Notes: generated by a model from the letters alone, not told the origin. A DNA stretch of 64,000 nucleotides from Paenibacillus glycanilyticus NBRC 16618 (GCF_004000805.1 NZ_BILY01000012.1:97582-161581); one strand, 5' to 3'; numbered from the stretch's first letter, positions 31,805 through 41,028 are shown. Made by a program: numbers and translations.

Positions 31805-32545
31805 ATGGCTATTGAGGTGTTTAACCGTTACGAAAGCAAGTATTTAATGGACAGCCAGTCCTTTCACGAGATTTATAACCGGCTGCTTGATTATATGGAG
31901 CTCGACGAATACAACAAGAACGATCAATTCTACTCCATAAGCAATCTGTATTTCGATACCGACCAGCATTCCATTATCCGCAACAGCCTGGCGAAGCCGA
32001 AATACAGGGAAAAGCTCAGACTGAGGGCTTACGGGGTTCCGAAGCCGGATGCAAGGGTGTACTTAGAGCTGAAGAAAAAAGTGTGCGGCCTGGTGAACAA
32101 GCGTAGAACGGGATTGACGCTGGATGAGGCGTATGAATTCGTCCGTACGGGAATTGAGCCTGAACCGAAGCCTTATATGAACAAGCAGGTGATTCAGGAG
32201 ATCAAATATTTTCTCGGGCGGTATGAGCTGCAGCCCAAGGTGTATCTGGCTTACGACCGGATTGCGATGTTTTGCAAAAACAACCGGGATCTGCGGATCA
32301 CCTTCGATACGAATATCCGCTCTAGACGTTACGATCTGAAGCTGGAAGCCGGCGACCACGGGGAATTGCTGATGGCCAAGGGTCAATGGCTGATGGAAGT
32401 AAAAGCCGAGAAAACCGTACCGGTCTGGCTCGCACAGCTGCTGTCCGAGCTTGGCATGTTCCGGACGGGCTTTTCGAAATACGGCAACGAATACCGCATG
32501 AATATCCGACACGAAGAACGAATAAAGGAGCGCCTTTTATTATGA
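31805..32545 (+). CDS. VTC-domain protein, polyphosphate-polymerase-like
   Basis: This 246-residue single-domain protein of the CYTH/VTC tunnel fold shows the pattern of basic and acidic tunnel residues: E10-x-K12, R72/R74 (K-L-R-L-R), K90-K92 with K99-R101, R152, R164, E198-x-K200 and the terminal S-K-Y-G (224-227). In yeast, VTC4 makes polyphosphate from ATP. Bacterial copies are linked to DUF4956 membrane proteins, as here, where the stop codon overlaps the next start (ATGA). It lacks SPX and membrane domains, so it may work with the DUF4956 partner at the membrane. Catalysis is inference. Confidence 0.85.
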   Translation: MAIEVFNRYESKYLMDSQSFHEIYNRLLDYMELDEYNKNDQFYSISNLYFDTDQHSIIRNSLAKPKYREKLRLRAYGVPKPDARVYLELKKKVCGLVNKRRTGLTLDEAYEFVRTGIEPEPKPYMNKQVIQEIKYFLGRYELQPKVYLAYDRIAMFCKNNRDLRITFDTNIRSRRYDLKLEAGDHGELLMAKGQWLMEVKAEKTVPVWLAQLLSELGMFRTGFSKYGNEYRMNIRHEERIKERLLL

Positions 32546-33222
32546 TCGATTCCCTCTTCTCCACAACGGCATCCGTGACCGAGCTAACCTTCGGCCAAGC
32601 GATGTTGACGCTGTTATTATCCTTTGCGCTTGGCGCGATGATCAGCATTACCTATATGAAAACACAGTCCGTTTATACCCAGAACTTTGCCCTAACGATG
32701 ATCGTCCTGCCGACGATTGTCGCGATTATTATCCTGCTGATCGGCAGCAATATCGCCCGCGCGTTCAGCTTGGCCGGCGCATTCTCCATTATCCGGTTCC
32801 GAAGCGCGCCCGGCGATCCGAAGGATATCGCTTTTGTCCTGTTCACGATGGCTTCCGGCCTTGCCTGCGGCGTTGGGGCTTACGGCTACGCGGTGCTGTT
32901 CACGATTTTGCTGTGTCTCCTGATGTTCCTGCTGAAAGCCGTGAAGTTCGGCTCGAAGTCTTCCGCGCAGAAGCTGCTTAAGGTAACGATTCCGGAAAAT
33001 CTGAGCTATGAAGAAGCTTTTGCCGAAGTCTTCAACATCTATAACGTGCAATATGAGCTGAAAAAAGTAAGAACAACCGAGCTTGGCAGCTTGTACGAGC
33101 TTGTCTATGCCGTCACGCTGGAGCCTTCCCTGAATCAGAAGGAGCTGCTGGACGCCATCCGCTGCCGGAACGGCAATCTCGATATTTCATTAACGATGGC
33201 TCCAACGGGAGCAGAAGCTTAG
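32542..33222 (+). CDS. DUF4956 membrane protein
   Basis: The ATG at 32542 overlaps the VTC stop (ATGA) and has AAAGGAG 11 bases upstream; a longer frame starting inside the VTC gene is rejected. The 226-residue protein has four membrane helices (about 18-135), a conserved R-F-R-S-A-P-G-D-P-K-D-I loop (about 92-103) and a cytoplasmic ACT-like C-terminal domain (about 155-220). The DUF4956 function is unknown. Pairing with VTC proteins suggests export or use of a phosphate polymer. Confidence 0.85.
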   Translation: MIDSLFSTTASVTELTFGQAMLTLLLSFALGAMISITYMKTQSVYTQNFALTMIVLPTIVAIIILLIGSNIARAFSLAGAFSIIRFRSAPGDPKDIAFVLFTMASGLACGVGAYGYAVLFTILLCLLMFLLKAVKFGSKSSAQKLLKVTIPENLSYEEAFAEVFNIYNVQYELKKVRTTELGSLYELVYAVTLEPSLNQKELLDAIRCRNGNLDISLTMAPTGAEA

Positions 33223-33255
33223 ACCCATCCATTTACGTAGAGAGGAAGAGAAACG

Positions 33256-35088
33256 ATGAACAATAAAAAGAGATTAAGCAAATTGGCTTTTATTTTATTA
33301 TGCGCGGCGGCCTTGTCTGCATGCAATAGCCAGACGAACGCGGGAGCCAATACGACGGGCAGCACGGGTTCAGCCAATACTAGCGAAGCGGCGGCAGCCG
33401 TCCAGACGGCAACCTATCAATTAGATGACACCGTTGAATATGACGAGGATGATGCGTATACCGATTGGAGTACATCCGATGTGACGAGCATTGCCTTAAA
33501 CGGAACAAGCGCTACCATTGATGGCTCCGGCGCGGAAGCGAAGGATGGCATCCTTACGATTACGGCTGCAGGAACCTATGTAGCCAGCGGCAAGCTGGAC
33601 GAAGGCCAGATAGTCGTGAATGTAGCGGATAAAGGCATAGTTCGTCTTGTTCTGAACGGAGCGGAGATCCATTACAGCAAGAGCGCCCCGATTTATGTGG
33701 AGGAAGCGGGCAAGCTGATCCTGTCCCTGCCGGAAGGCACCAATAATGTCGTATCCGACGGAACGGACTATGTCTTCCCGGATTCGGAAACGGATGAGCC
33801 TAATGCGGCTATCTTCAGCAAGGACGATATGACGATTAACGGCACGGGCAAGCTGACCGTGCAAGGCAACTACAACAACGGGATTGCGAGCAAGGATAAG
33901 CTGAAAATTACCGGAGGAACGTTTGACATTCAAGCGGCGGACGATGCCGTAATGGGACGCGACCTTGTAGCGGTGAAGGACGGAGATTTCACGCTGGATG
34001 CAGCCGGCCACGGTATCAAGACAACGAATGATACGGAAGGCGAAGAAGGAATCATTGTCCTGCAGGGAGGCACGTATAACATCCAGTCGGGCAAGGATGG
34101 CTTGCACAGCACGGGCGGTTTGTCCATCTCCGAAGGAGATCTGACCATAGCAGCCGGTGATGACGGCATCCATGCCGAGACGGCTTTAGAGATTGCGGGC
34201 GGCAATATCGATATTACGAAGAGCTACGAGGGTCTCGAAGCAACCGATATTACCATTGCAGGCGGCGACATCAAGCTGGCGGCGAGCGACGATGGCGTGA
34301 ATGCGGCAACGGGCGCGGACAGCTCCGGCGGAGAAGGTGCAGCTCCAGGCGGCGGTCAACAGGCAAGCGGGGCTTCGGAAGGCCTTCTCACCATCAGCGG
34401 CGGCAGCCTGTATGTGGACGCGGACGGCGATGGTCTAGACGCAAATGGTTCGATTGTCATGACGGGCGGCACCGTTATGGTGAATGGGCCGACCGAGAAC
34501 AACAACGGCGCACTGGACTATGACAGCACCTTCAACATGACAGGCGGCACGCTTGTTGCGGCGGGCAGCTCCGGCATGGTGCAGGCGGCATCGGACAGCT
34601 CGACGCAAGCCGGCATTCTGATGATGTTCCCCGAGACTCAGCAAGCGGGCACGCTGGTTCACCTCGAAGACGAGTCCGGAAAAGCGATTGCAACTTATGC
34701 ACCAACGAAAAACTATCAGGCGGTCTACATCAGTACGCCGGATCTGGCTAAAGATGCTTCCTACACCATCTACTCGGGCGGCAAGTCTACGGGTACGCCA
34801 ACCAATGGTCTTTACGCGGACGGTGAATACAGCGGCGGAACCAAAGTGGTATCCTTCACGGCTTCCTCCCTCATCACGTGGGTCAATGAATCAGGCGTTA
34901 CGGAGGCTCAAAGCGGATTTGGCGGCGGTATGGGCGGCGGACGCGGCGGTCATGGAGGCATGGGCGGCGGCGGAGGCCGGGGCATGGGCGGTCAAATGCC
35001 GCAGGACGGCGCCGCTCCACCGGACGGCACAGCACCGGGCGGCACAGCCCCTCAGAATGCTCCCGCAGCAACAACAACCGCACAATAA
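33256..35088 (+). CDS. Cthe_2159-like carbohydrate-binding lipoprotein with Gly-rich tail
   Basis: This 610-residue lipoprotein has lipobox L-S-A-C (C23). A signal and linker region is followed by repeated beta-strand rungs with the I-x-G-G-x-x-x-I period from about 95 to 400, matching the parallel beta-helix family of Cthe_2159, which binds cellulose or acidic sugars. Residues 345-370 are a Gly/Gln-rich insert. The C-terminal 60 residues are Gly/Met/His/Arg-rich and then Pro/Ala/Thr-rich, hence probably disordered and exposed. It is the third gene in the operon with VTC and DUF4956. The related Gly/His/Arg-rich loop of the sensor kinase is a curious match. Confidence 0.8.
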   Translation: MNNKKRLSKLAFILLCAAALSACNSQTNAGANTTGSTGSANTSEAAAAVQTATYQLDDTVEYDEDDAYTDWSTSDVTSIALNGTSATIDGSGAEAKDGILTITAAGTYVASGKLDEGQIVVNVADKGIVRLVLNGAEIHYSKSAPIYVEEAGKLILSLPEGTNNVVSDGTDYVFPDSETDEPNAAIFSKDDMTINGTGKLTVQGNYNNGIASKDKLKITGGTFDIQAADDAVMGRDLVAVKDGDFTLDAAGHGIKTTNDTEGEEGIIVLQGGTYNIQSGKDGLHSTGGLSISEGDLTIAAGDDGIHAETALEIAGGNIDITKSYEGLEATDITIAGGDIKLAASDDGVNAATGADSSGGEGAAPGGGQQASGASEGLLTISGGSLYVDADGDGLDANGSIVMTGGTVMVNGPTENNNGALDYDSTFNMTGGTLVAAGSSGMVQAASDSSTQAGILMMFPETQQAGTLVHLEDESGKAIATYAPTKNYQAVYISTPDLAKDASYTIYSGGKSTGTPTNGLYADGEYSGGTKVVSFTASSLITWVNESGVTEAQSGFGGGMGGGRGGHGGMGGGGGRGMGGQMPQDGAAPPDGTAPGGTAPQNAPAATTTAQ

Positions 35089-35094
35089 CGATTA

Positions 35095-35128
35095 TAAGGG
35101 GTGCCCATCGGGCGCCTCTTCGTTTTTG
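35095..35128 (+). terminator. Terminator of the VTC operon
   Basis: GGGGTGCCC pairs with GGGCGCCTC (one G-U) and is followed by TTCGTTTTTG. Confidence 0.65.
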
Positions 35129-35249
35129 ACCGAAATCTGCCGTGTTTCCTTTGATTTGGGCCCGTTCATATGCTTCGGACCAGGTTTTAGAGGCGGAATT
35201 ATTAACATATATTTAACCGATTATAAGACGCGGATATTGGGGTGCAAAT

Positions 35250-36488
35250 ATGCAAGAACGAAAAAGCTTTTATTTGCTGGCGCCATGCCTGACGGATTCG
35301 TTGCTGACGAAGGATATCGGCATCCTTCCTTACCTGATGCAGAAATACAGAGGCTATAAGGCGGTCTATGTCACCTACCTTCCAAGCGGTGAGGAGCCTT
35401 TATGGCCGTCATTGTCCAGCTTCGAGGAGGAGATAGAGCTCGAATACATCGAGCCGTCGTTTTCTTACCATCCGGACCGGGCAATGGATACGATTTTCGG
35501 GGCGAACTTGCGTGATTGCCGCGATGACCTGGTTCGGTATATAGGGTGTAATGCGACAAAAATCGACGTTTTATACCTTTTTGGTTTTTATCCGTTTTAC
35601 TACGATGCGGCGGCGAAATATAAGGAATTAAACCCTTCCGGCACGATTTATTTGAAGCTGGACGCCAATATCATTTGGGTGAACAAAACGCCAATGACGA
35701 ATGATTTCCGACGTTTTCTGAGTCATTGCGACGTAATCAGCAGCGAGACGCTTGCTCCTTACATTTCGGATAGATGGTCGGTGCCGGTGCATCACATCCC
35801 TAACGGCTATTACTTCTTCGGCAAGGAGCCGAAGCTGCCCGTGGCGTTCGAGGAGAAGTCGGATTATATCCTGACCGTCGGACGGCTTGGCATACCGGAG
35901 AAGGCCACGCATGTGCTGCTTGAAGCCTTCCGGCTGGCGGAGCCTTATATTCCGGCGAGCTGGAAGCTTGTGCTGGTAGGCAGAGTCGAGGATTCCTTCC
36001 AGCCGTATCTCTATTCGTATATGGCGAATTATCCGTGGCTTGCGGACCGGATGATTCTGACGGGTTTTGTACAGGATAAGGAGACTTTGCATCAATGGTA
36101 CCGGAAATCCAAAATTTTCGCCCTGCCTTCAAATGTTGAAGCTTACGCTCATGTGCTTGCGGAAGCCAAAATACACGGCTGTTATTTGCTCGCTTCGGAT
36201 ATTGCATGCTGCCGGGACGCCGCCACGAAGCAGGAGGACCGAAGCATCCACTTGGATGATTGGAACAAGCAGGTAAATTTGCATCTGTCATATGGCTCGC
36301 TGCATGCGGCTGGGTATAGCGCCGGCCTTGCCCAGCGGATGATCGAAATATGTCATGCGAAGGACCGGCTGCGGGAGGCATCGGCGGGTACGCAGAGGGA
36401 CGCGGCTGAGCATTTCGACTGGGTGAAAATATGCGGCCGGCTGGATGATCTGCTGCGGAGCAGCAGGACGGAGCGAACGGCATATTGA
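35250..36488 (+). CDS. GT4-type glycosyltransferase
   Basis: This 412-residue protein has a two-Rossmann GT-B fold. The C-terminal half carries G-R-L-G-I-P-E-K-A near 209-217 and the donor-site block F-A-L-P-S-N-V-E-A-Y-A-H-V-L-A-E-A near 288-304, in which the last Glu of the E-x7-E motif is kept. There is no signal peptide or membrane helix. A weak TTGGGGTG lies before ATG. It follows the VTC operon after a terminator and may add sugars to the same surface material; target and sugar are unknown. Confidence 0.8.
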   Translation: MQERKSFYLLAPCLTDSLLTKDIGILPYLMQKYRGYKAVYVTYLPSGEEPLWPSLSSFEEEIELEYIEPSFSYHPDRAMDTIFGANLRDCRDDLVRYIGCNATKIDVLYLFGFYPFYYDAAAKYKELNPSGTIYLKLDANIIWVNKTPMTNDFRRFLSHCDVISSETLAPYISDRWSVPVHHIPNGYYFFGKEPKLPVAFEEKSDYILTVGRLGIPEKATHVLLEAFRLAEPYIPASWKLVLVGRVEDSFQPYLYSYMANYPWLADRMILTGFVQDKETLHQWYRKSKIFALPSNVEAYAHVLAEAKIHGCYLLASDIACCRDAATKQEDRSIHLDDWNKQVNLHLSYGSLHAAGYSAGLAQRMIEICHAKDRLREASAGTQRDAAEHFDWVKICGRLDDLLRSSRTERTAY

Positions 36489-36554
36489 TTTTGCCCGCTT
36501 AATTTGGGATAACTAAGAGAGGAGCTTTATTAGACAGACGGGGAGATATCCATT

Positions 36555-37199
36555 ATGTTCAATTTTTACGAAGTATCGGATTCGCAGTTCGGGGAGTCCT
36601 TGCCGCAGCAGATCTATAGACATATCTTGAAAAAAATTATCGGCAAAGAGCTGAATGCCGGAGATAAAATCGTCGAAGAGGAAATCGCCAAGGAGCTTAA
36701 TACCAGCCGGGCGCCTGTCCGGGAGGCGTTATATTTGCTTCAAGTTGAAGGAATCGTGGAGCGCCTTCCGCGGCGCGGGACGATCGTGAAGCCTTTTACC
36801 CAGGCCGAGATTGAAGACTACAATACGTTAATGGCGGAGCTTCTTCGCGTTGCCGTTATGTACGGGCAGCAGAAATGGACGCCTGAATACAAGGAAATGC
36901 TGAAGCAATACGCCGCGGATGCGGATGCTGCCTGCGAGCAGGGCAACGTGCGGGAATACGGAATGAAGGCGGAGCGGGTGCTGCGGCATGTGGTGCTGGT
37001 GGCGGGCAACGTTGCGCTGTCGAAGTTTTACGAGAAAGCGAGCCTGATTCTGAACATCTTCGTAGAAGTGAAATGGAGCGAGCAAAAGATCAAGGAATTC
37101 CACGCTCCGTTTAAGCGGTTTGCCGCGTCCATTCTGGCATCGGAATACGAACAAGCGCAGACGTCGATTTACGAATTCCTGCAGGCAGGAATTAAATAA
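36555..37199 (+). CDS. GntR-family regulator, FCD subfamily
   Basis: This 214-residue protein has a winged helix at residues 10-80 (S-R-A-P-V-R-E-A-L, then R-R-G-T-I-V) and an alpha-helical FCD-type ligand domain. The metal-site histidine pattern is only partly recognisable (H124, H171). AGAGGAGC lies well upstream of the ATG. A perfect ATTGTCGACAAT palindrome follows the gene and overlaps the promoter of two dehydrogenase genes, so the regulator very probably represses them. The inducer is unknown. Confidence 0.85.
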   Translation: MFNFYEVSDSQFGESLPQQIYRHILKKIIGKELNAGDKIVEEEIAKELNTSRAPVREALYLLQVEGIVERLPRRGTIVKPFTQAEIEDYNTLMAELLRVAVMYGQQKWTPEYKEMLKQYAADADAACEQGNVREYGMKAERVLRHVVLVAGNVALSKFYEKASLILNIFVEVKWSEQKIKEFHAPFKRFAASILASEYEQAQTSIYEFLQAGIK

Positions 37200-37240
37200 A
37201 AAAAGGGAATTGGAGTTAATGGAAGAGCTTTTTAGGTTAA

Positions 37241-37279
37241 ATTGTCGACAATCGACAAAACTATCTGTTAAGATAGATT
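37241..37279 (+). promoter_or_regulatory. FCD-type operator and promoter of the SDR pair
   Basis: ATTGTCGACAAT (37241-37252) is a perfect palindrome containing GTC-GAC, in line with the GTM-KAC core of FCD regulators. It abuts a -35 TCGACA (37252-37257), with a -10 TAGATT at 37274-37279. Confidence 0.7.
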
Positions 37280-37312
37280 TGTAAGCAAATTGCTTTTCTT
37301 AAGGAGTGATTG

Positions 37313-38104
37313 ATGATGCAAAAGTTTGATTTTACGGATAAAGTGGCGATCGTGACGGGTGCAGGCGGAGGTATTGGCCGCGCAGCATCGCTTGCTCTTG
37401 CCGGGAACGGCGCAAAGGTTGTTGTCGTTGACCTGTCGGAGGAAGCCGGGAACGAGACGGTTAAGCAAGTCCAGGCAAACGGCGGAGAAGCCGTATTTAT
37501 AAAAGCAGACGTAACCAAGGAAGAAGATATTCAAGGTTATGTGGCTCAAACGGTCGAGAAGTTCGGGAAAATCGATATTTTCCTCAACAACGCCGGCTGG
37601 GAAGGCAAAATTGTTCCTTTGGTCGAGTATCCAACTGAAGCGTTTGACCGCCTGATGGCGATTAACGTCCGCGGCGTATTCCTTGGACTCAAGCATGTGC
37701 TTCCGCAAATGATCGCCCAGAAGAGCGGCGCAATCGTTAATACCGCATCCGGAGCAGGGCTCTTGGCAACGCCTAACATGGTGGCCTACGGCGCGAGCAA
37801 GCATGCGGTGCTTGGCATGACCAAGACGGCCGGCGTTGAAGCGGCTCCTTACGGCGTGCGCGTGAACGCGGTATGCCCGGGTGTTGTGAATACGCAAATG
37901 ATGCGTTCGATCGAAAGCGGCTTTGGCAAGGGCAATCAGGAAGCGGCTGAAGCGGCAAGACAGCAAATGGCGAATACAACGCCGGACGGCCGTTATGCCG
38001 AAGCGGAAGAGATCGCCAATCTGATGATGTATCTCGTATCCGACCTCTCCACGCATATTGTTGGACAAGAATTCGTGATCGACGGCGGATCGATTTTGAT
38101 CTAA
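37313..38104 (+). CDS. Short-chain dehydrogenase/reductase (3-oxoacyl-ACP reductase type)
   Basis: This classical SDR of about 263 residues has T-G-A-G-G-G-I-G near residue 14, N-N-A-G near 90, catalytic S-Y-K as S147 (region N-T-A-S-G-A), Y161-G-A-S-K165, and a C-terminal G-G-S-I. Starts at 37313 or 37316 are both plausible after AAGGAG. D-L-S-E-E after strand 2 favours NAD. It is followed 52 bp later by a second SDR, both under one GntR-controlled promoter, suggesting a two-step oxidation pathway for an alcohol or sugar acid. Confidence 0.85.
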   Translation: MMQKFDFTDKVAIVTGAGGGIGRAASLALAGNGAKVVVVDLSEEAGNETVKQVQANGGEAVFIKADVTKEEDIQGYVAQTVEKFGKIDIFLNNAGWEGKIVPLVEYPTEAFDRLMAINVRGVFLGLKHVLPQMIAQKSGAIVNTASGAGLLATPNMVAYGASKHAVLGMTKTAGVEAAPYGVRVNAVCPGVVNTQMMRSIESGFGKGNQEAAEAARQQMANTTPDGRYAEAEEIANLMMYLVSDLSTHIVGQEFVIDGGSILI

Positions 38105-38156
38105 TCGCGGCTGTTACCATTCATACAACTAATTCATAGCAAAGGGGATATTTATC

Positions 38157-38912
38157 ATGGCAGAACTAGACGGCAAAGTTATTATTATCACTGGCGGAGC
38201 AAGCGGGATCGGCAAGCAAGCGGCTTTGCAGCTGTCGGCTAAAGGCGCATCGCTTGTCATTGCGGACTATAACCTGGATGGCGCGAATGCGGTTGTCGCA
38301 GAGCTTGAAGCGGCTGGCGGCAAAGCGGCGGCCTTTAAGGTTGACGTATCGAAAGGCGAAGAAGTGAAAGCACTCGTTGATTTCGCGGTAGAGAAATTCG
38401 GCACGTTGAACGGGATCTTCAACAATGCGGGCATTGGCCTTGTGAAGCCTTTCCTCGAAATGGATCCGGAATCGTATCACCGCGTTATTGATGTCGACCA
38501 GCATAGCGTTTACTACGGCATGTACTACGGGGCGAAAAAAATGGTTGAGCTGGGCGCAACCGGTACAATCGTGAACACCGCATCGATCTACGGCACAGCG
38601 GCCGCAATGGGCAGCTTCAACTATAACGCGGCTAAAGCCGCTGTTGTGATGATGTCCAAATCCGGCGCGCTCGAGCTCGCCGAATACGGCATCCGCGTTG
38701 TAGGCGTTGCCCCAGGCTTTATCAACACGCCGATTCTCGGCAACGACGAGGCGATGAAATCGGCGCTTGGCGCTCAGCATATGCGCGGTCAGCTGATCCA
38801 GCCAGAGAAAGTGGCAAGCGTGGTAACGTTCTTGTTCTCTGACGGAGCAAGCGCGATTAACGGTCAAACCATTCCGGTGGACGATGGCTTCCTCAGCTTC
38901 AAAACAAAATAA
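38157..38912 (+). CDS. Short-chain dehydrogenase/reductase
   Basis: This 251-residue classical SDR has T-G-G-A-S-G-I-G near 11-18, D-Y-N at the end of strand 2 (NAD type), N-N-A-G near 87-90, and Y-N-A-A-K as the catalytic Tyr-Lys pair near 157-161, preceded by N-T-A-S-I. AAGGGG precedes the ATG. It is about 30 percent like its upstream neighbour by eye, so not a recent duplicate. It ends with a strong terminator and is probably co-transcribed with the first SDR. Confidence 0.85.
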   Translation: MAELDGKVIIITGGASGIGKQAALQLSAKGASLVIADYNLDGANAVVAELEAAGGKAAAFKVDVSKGEEVKALVDFAVEKFGTLNGIFNNAGIGLVKPFLEMDPESYHRVIDVDQHSVYYGMYYGAKKMVELGATGTIVNTASIYGTAAAMGSFNYNAAKAAVVMMSKSGALELAEYGIRVVGVAPGFINTPILGNDEAMKSALGAQHMRGQLIQPEKVASVVTFLFSDGASAINGQTIPVDDGFLSFKTK

Positions 38913-38921
38913 TCGACTCCA

Positions 38922-38960
38922 ATGGTTGCTGCCCTTCAAGGGCAGCAACCATTTTTTATT
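38922..38960 (+). terminator. Terminator after the SDR pair
   Basis: ATGGTTGCTGCCC pairs with GGGCAGCAACCAT and is followed by TTTTTATT. Confidence 0.9.
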
Positions 38961-38990
38961 TCGGCGCCTTCCGGAAGTACAAGCTGAACC

Positions 38991-39021
38991 TTTCAATAAT
39001 GTAAGGAAACGTAAGGTTAAT
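38991..39021 (+). promoter_or_regulatory. MerR-type promoter of the BceB-like gene
   Basis: TTTCAA (38991-38996) and GTTAAT (39016-39021) are separated by 19 bp. The 20-bp block 38998-39017 (AATGTAAGGAAACGTAAGGT) matches the complement of the operator in the MerR gene's own promoter at 15 of 20 positions. Confidence 0.55.
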
Positions 39022-39083
39022 CGATAGCAGCCTGATTCCCTCCTTTGTTACGATGAGATCAAATCAACAGGGAGGGCTTATTT

Positions 39084-40970
39084 ATGAGCTTGCGACGGTT
39101 CGCTTTCAATAACGTAATCCGCAACCGGAGAATTTACGCGGGGTATTTTCTAAGCAGCGCGTTTTCGGTTATGGTGTTTTTCGTCTATTCGATATTTGCT
39201 TTTCATCCGGGACTCGCCGATGGCGCGATTCACATTAACGTGTCTACTGCCATGCATTTCGCGGAATCGGTCATTTACGTATTCTCGTTTTTCTTCGTGC
39301 TCTACTCGATGGGATCATTCCTGAAGACGCGCAAAAAGGAGTTCGGCATCCTCATCATGCACGGGATGACGAGTATGCAGCTGCGCAGCCTTGTGTTTAT
39401 GGAAAATATCGTGATCGGCTTTGGCGCGACGGTGGCGGGTATTTTAATCGGTTTTGGCTTCGCCCAACTCATCCTTATGTCAGCCAAGCAGCTGCTTAGC
39501 CTAGATGCAGCACTGCCGTTTTATTTTCCAACGAAGGCGATTGTGCTGACCGGAGCGGCTTTTATGGCGCTGTTCCTGCTTATCTCGTTATTTACGGTGA
39601 CCGTGCTTCGGAACAACTCGCTTATTGATCTGCTGAAGGGTTCGAACAAGCCGAAGCCGGAGCCGAAGGCATCCGCGCTGCTGTCCTGGATTGCGCTGCT
39701 CTTGATTGTTGGCGGTTATGCCGCAGCACTGGTGGCCAAGGGGATGGTCGTCTTTTACGCAATGATACCGGTGACGGTTGTCGTTATTATCGGTACGTAT
39801 TTCCTGTTCACGCAGCTTAGCGTGTATGCTGTTCATAAAGGCCGCAAGAGCCGTTCGATTTTCTGGCGGAAAACAAACATCGTCCTGTTATCGGATCTTG
39901 CTTACCGGATGAAGGACAACGCCAGAACGTTCTTTATGGTGGCGATTCTGTCGACGGTGGCATTCTCCGCGATTGGCTCGTTGTTCGGCTTCAAATCGAT
40001 GTATACAGATGTGATTCGCAGCGATAATCCGTTCGCCATGAAGTACACCTCGTACGACAAGCCTTCCGAGCAGGACGTTGCGATGATTGAACAGACGTTG
40101 AAGGATGCGGGGCTGTCCCATCAATCCTATGCGCTCACCATTAAAAATGTGGAGACAAAGGACGGCAAGCGAATTTCCGTCGTGCCGCAATCCGCCTTTA
40201 ACGCGCTCGTAACGGCAGCCAAGGGGACGAAGGCGGATGTACAAGGCGATGAAGCGGCTATTGTCCACTACAACGGCACGATGATGGGAGCACCGCAGCC
40301 GGAGTTGACGCCGGTTACGCTGAAGGAAACGGGGCTTACGCTAAAGCCCGTGCAGACGATTGATACGCCGGCTATTCAGGCAGGACCCGACTATTACGTG
40401 GTGCCCGACGAACGGTTTGAGCAGATGAAAAAGTCGGAGAGCGTCATTTACCAATACGCCTTTGACGTATCGGGCTCGCATGAAGCGCTGAAAAAGGCGG
40501 GAGAAGAGATTGACGGCAAGCTTGGAAAAACCGATAACTGGTTTATGGGCGTGGATTACGCGCTGTACCAGCAGGACCAGATTTTTGGCGTTGTCCTGTT
40601 CGTCGGATTTTTTATCGGCATCGTATTTTTCGTAGGAGCGGGCAGCTTCTTGTATTTCCGCCTGTATACCGACCTTGGCGAAGATAAACGGAAGTTCCAG
40701 GCGATCCACAAGATTGGGCTTACGGACCGCGAGCTGTCCGCGATTCTGACGAAGCAGCTGATGATCCTGTTCTTCGCCCCGATCTTGGTGGCCGTCATTC
40801 ACGGAGCGGTTGCCCTTGCGGCGATGCAAAATATGTTCGAGTACAATATGATGAAGCCGTCGCTGACGGTGCTTGGATCATTCGTTGTTATTCAGCTTGT
40901 CTATTTCCTCATTATCCGAACCAAATATATTTCTAATGTAAAATCGGCTTGGGGGTTGCACCTTACGTAA
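39084..40970 (+). CDS. BceB-like FtsX-family ABC permease without an ATPase gene
   Basis: This 628-residue protein has the BceB layout: ten membrane helices (one at about 18-38, three at 55-165, two around 200-255, one near 285, then three at 520-628) with a large extracellular loop (about 305-500). BceAB transporters remove peptide antibiotics and signal to a BceS-type kinase. Here no BceA ATPase and no BceRS pair is adjacent, which is unusual; partners must be elsewhere. GGGAGGG precedes the ATG. A MerR-family gene follows and its operator is repeated before this gene, so control is probably by MerR instead of BceR. Confidence 0.85.
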   Translation: MSLRRFAFNNVIRNRRIYAGYFLSSAFSVMVFFVYSIFAFHPGLADGAIHINVSTAMHFAESVIYVFSFFFVLYSMGSFLKTRKKEFGILIMHGMTSMQLRSLVFMENIVIGFGATVAGILIGFGFAQLILMSAKQLLSLDAALPFYFPTKAIVLTGAAFMALFLLISLFTVTVLRNNSLIDLLKGSNKPKPEPKASALLSWIALLLIVGGYAAALVAKGMVVFYAMIPVTVVVIIGTYFLFTQLSVYAVHKGRKSRSIFWRKTNIVLLSDLAYRMKDNARTFFMVAILSTVAFSAIGSLFGFKSMYTDVIRSDNPFAMKYTSYDKPSEQDVAMIEQTLKDAGLSHQSYALTIKNVETKDGKRISVVPQSAFNALVTAAKGTKADVQGDEAAIVHYNGTMMGAPQPELTPVTLKETGLTLKPVQTIDTPAIQAGPDYYVVPDERFEQMKKSESVIYQYAFDVSGSHEALKKAGEEIDGKLGKTDNWFMGVDYALYQQDQIFGVVLFVGFFIGIVFFVGAGSFLYFRLYTDLGEDKRKFQAIHKIGLTDRELSAILTKQLMILFFAPILVAVIHGAVALAAMQNMFEYNMMKPSLTVLGSFVVIQLVYFLIIRTKYISNVKSAWGLHLT

Positions 40971-40986
40971 CGTTATGTTTTACAAT
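40956..40986 (+). promoter_or_regulatory. MerR-type promoter within the end of the permease gene
   Basis: The -35 TTGCAC (40956-40961) and -10 TACAAT (40981-40986) have a 19-bp spacer holding the dyad around ACCTTACGTAACGTTATGTT (40960-40979), a form like TipA/Mta operators. The operator overlaps the permease stop codon. Confidence 0.7.
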
Positions 40987-41028
40987 AGAGCTACCGGTAT
41001 GAAGCTAGCGTCCACGAAAGGACTGAGC

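Noticed and set aside
37310..37312. TTG as start of the first SDR gene of the GntR-controlled pair
   Set aside because: Two ATG codons follow directly at a better distance from AAGGAG.
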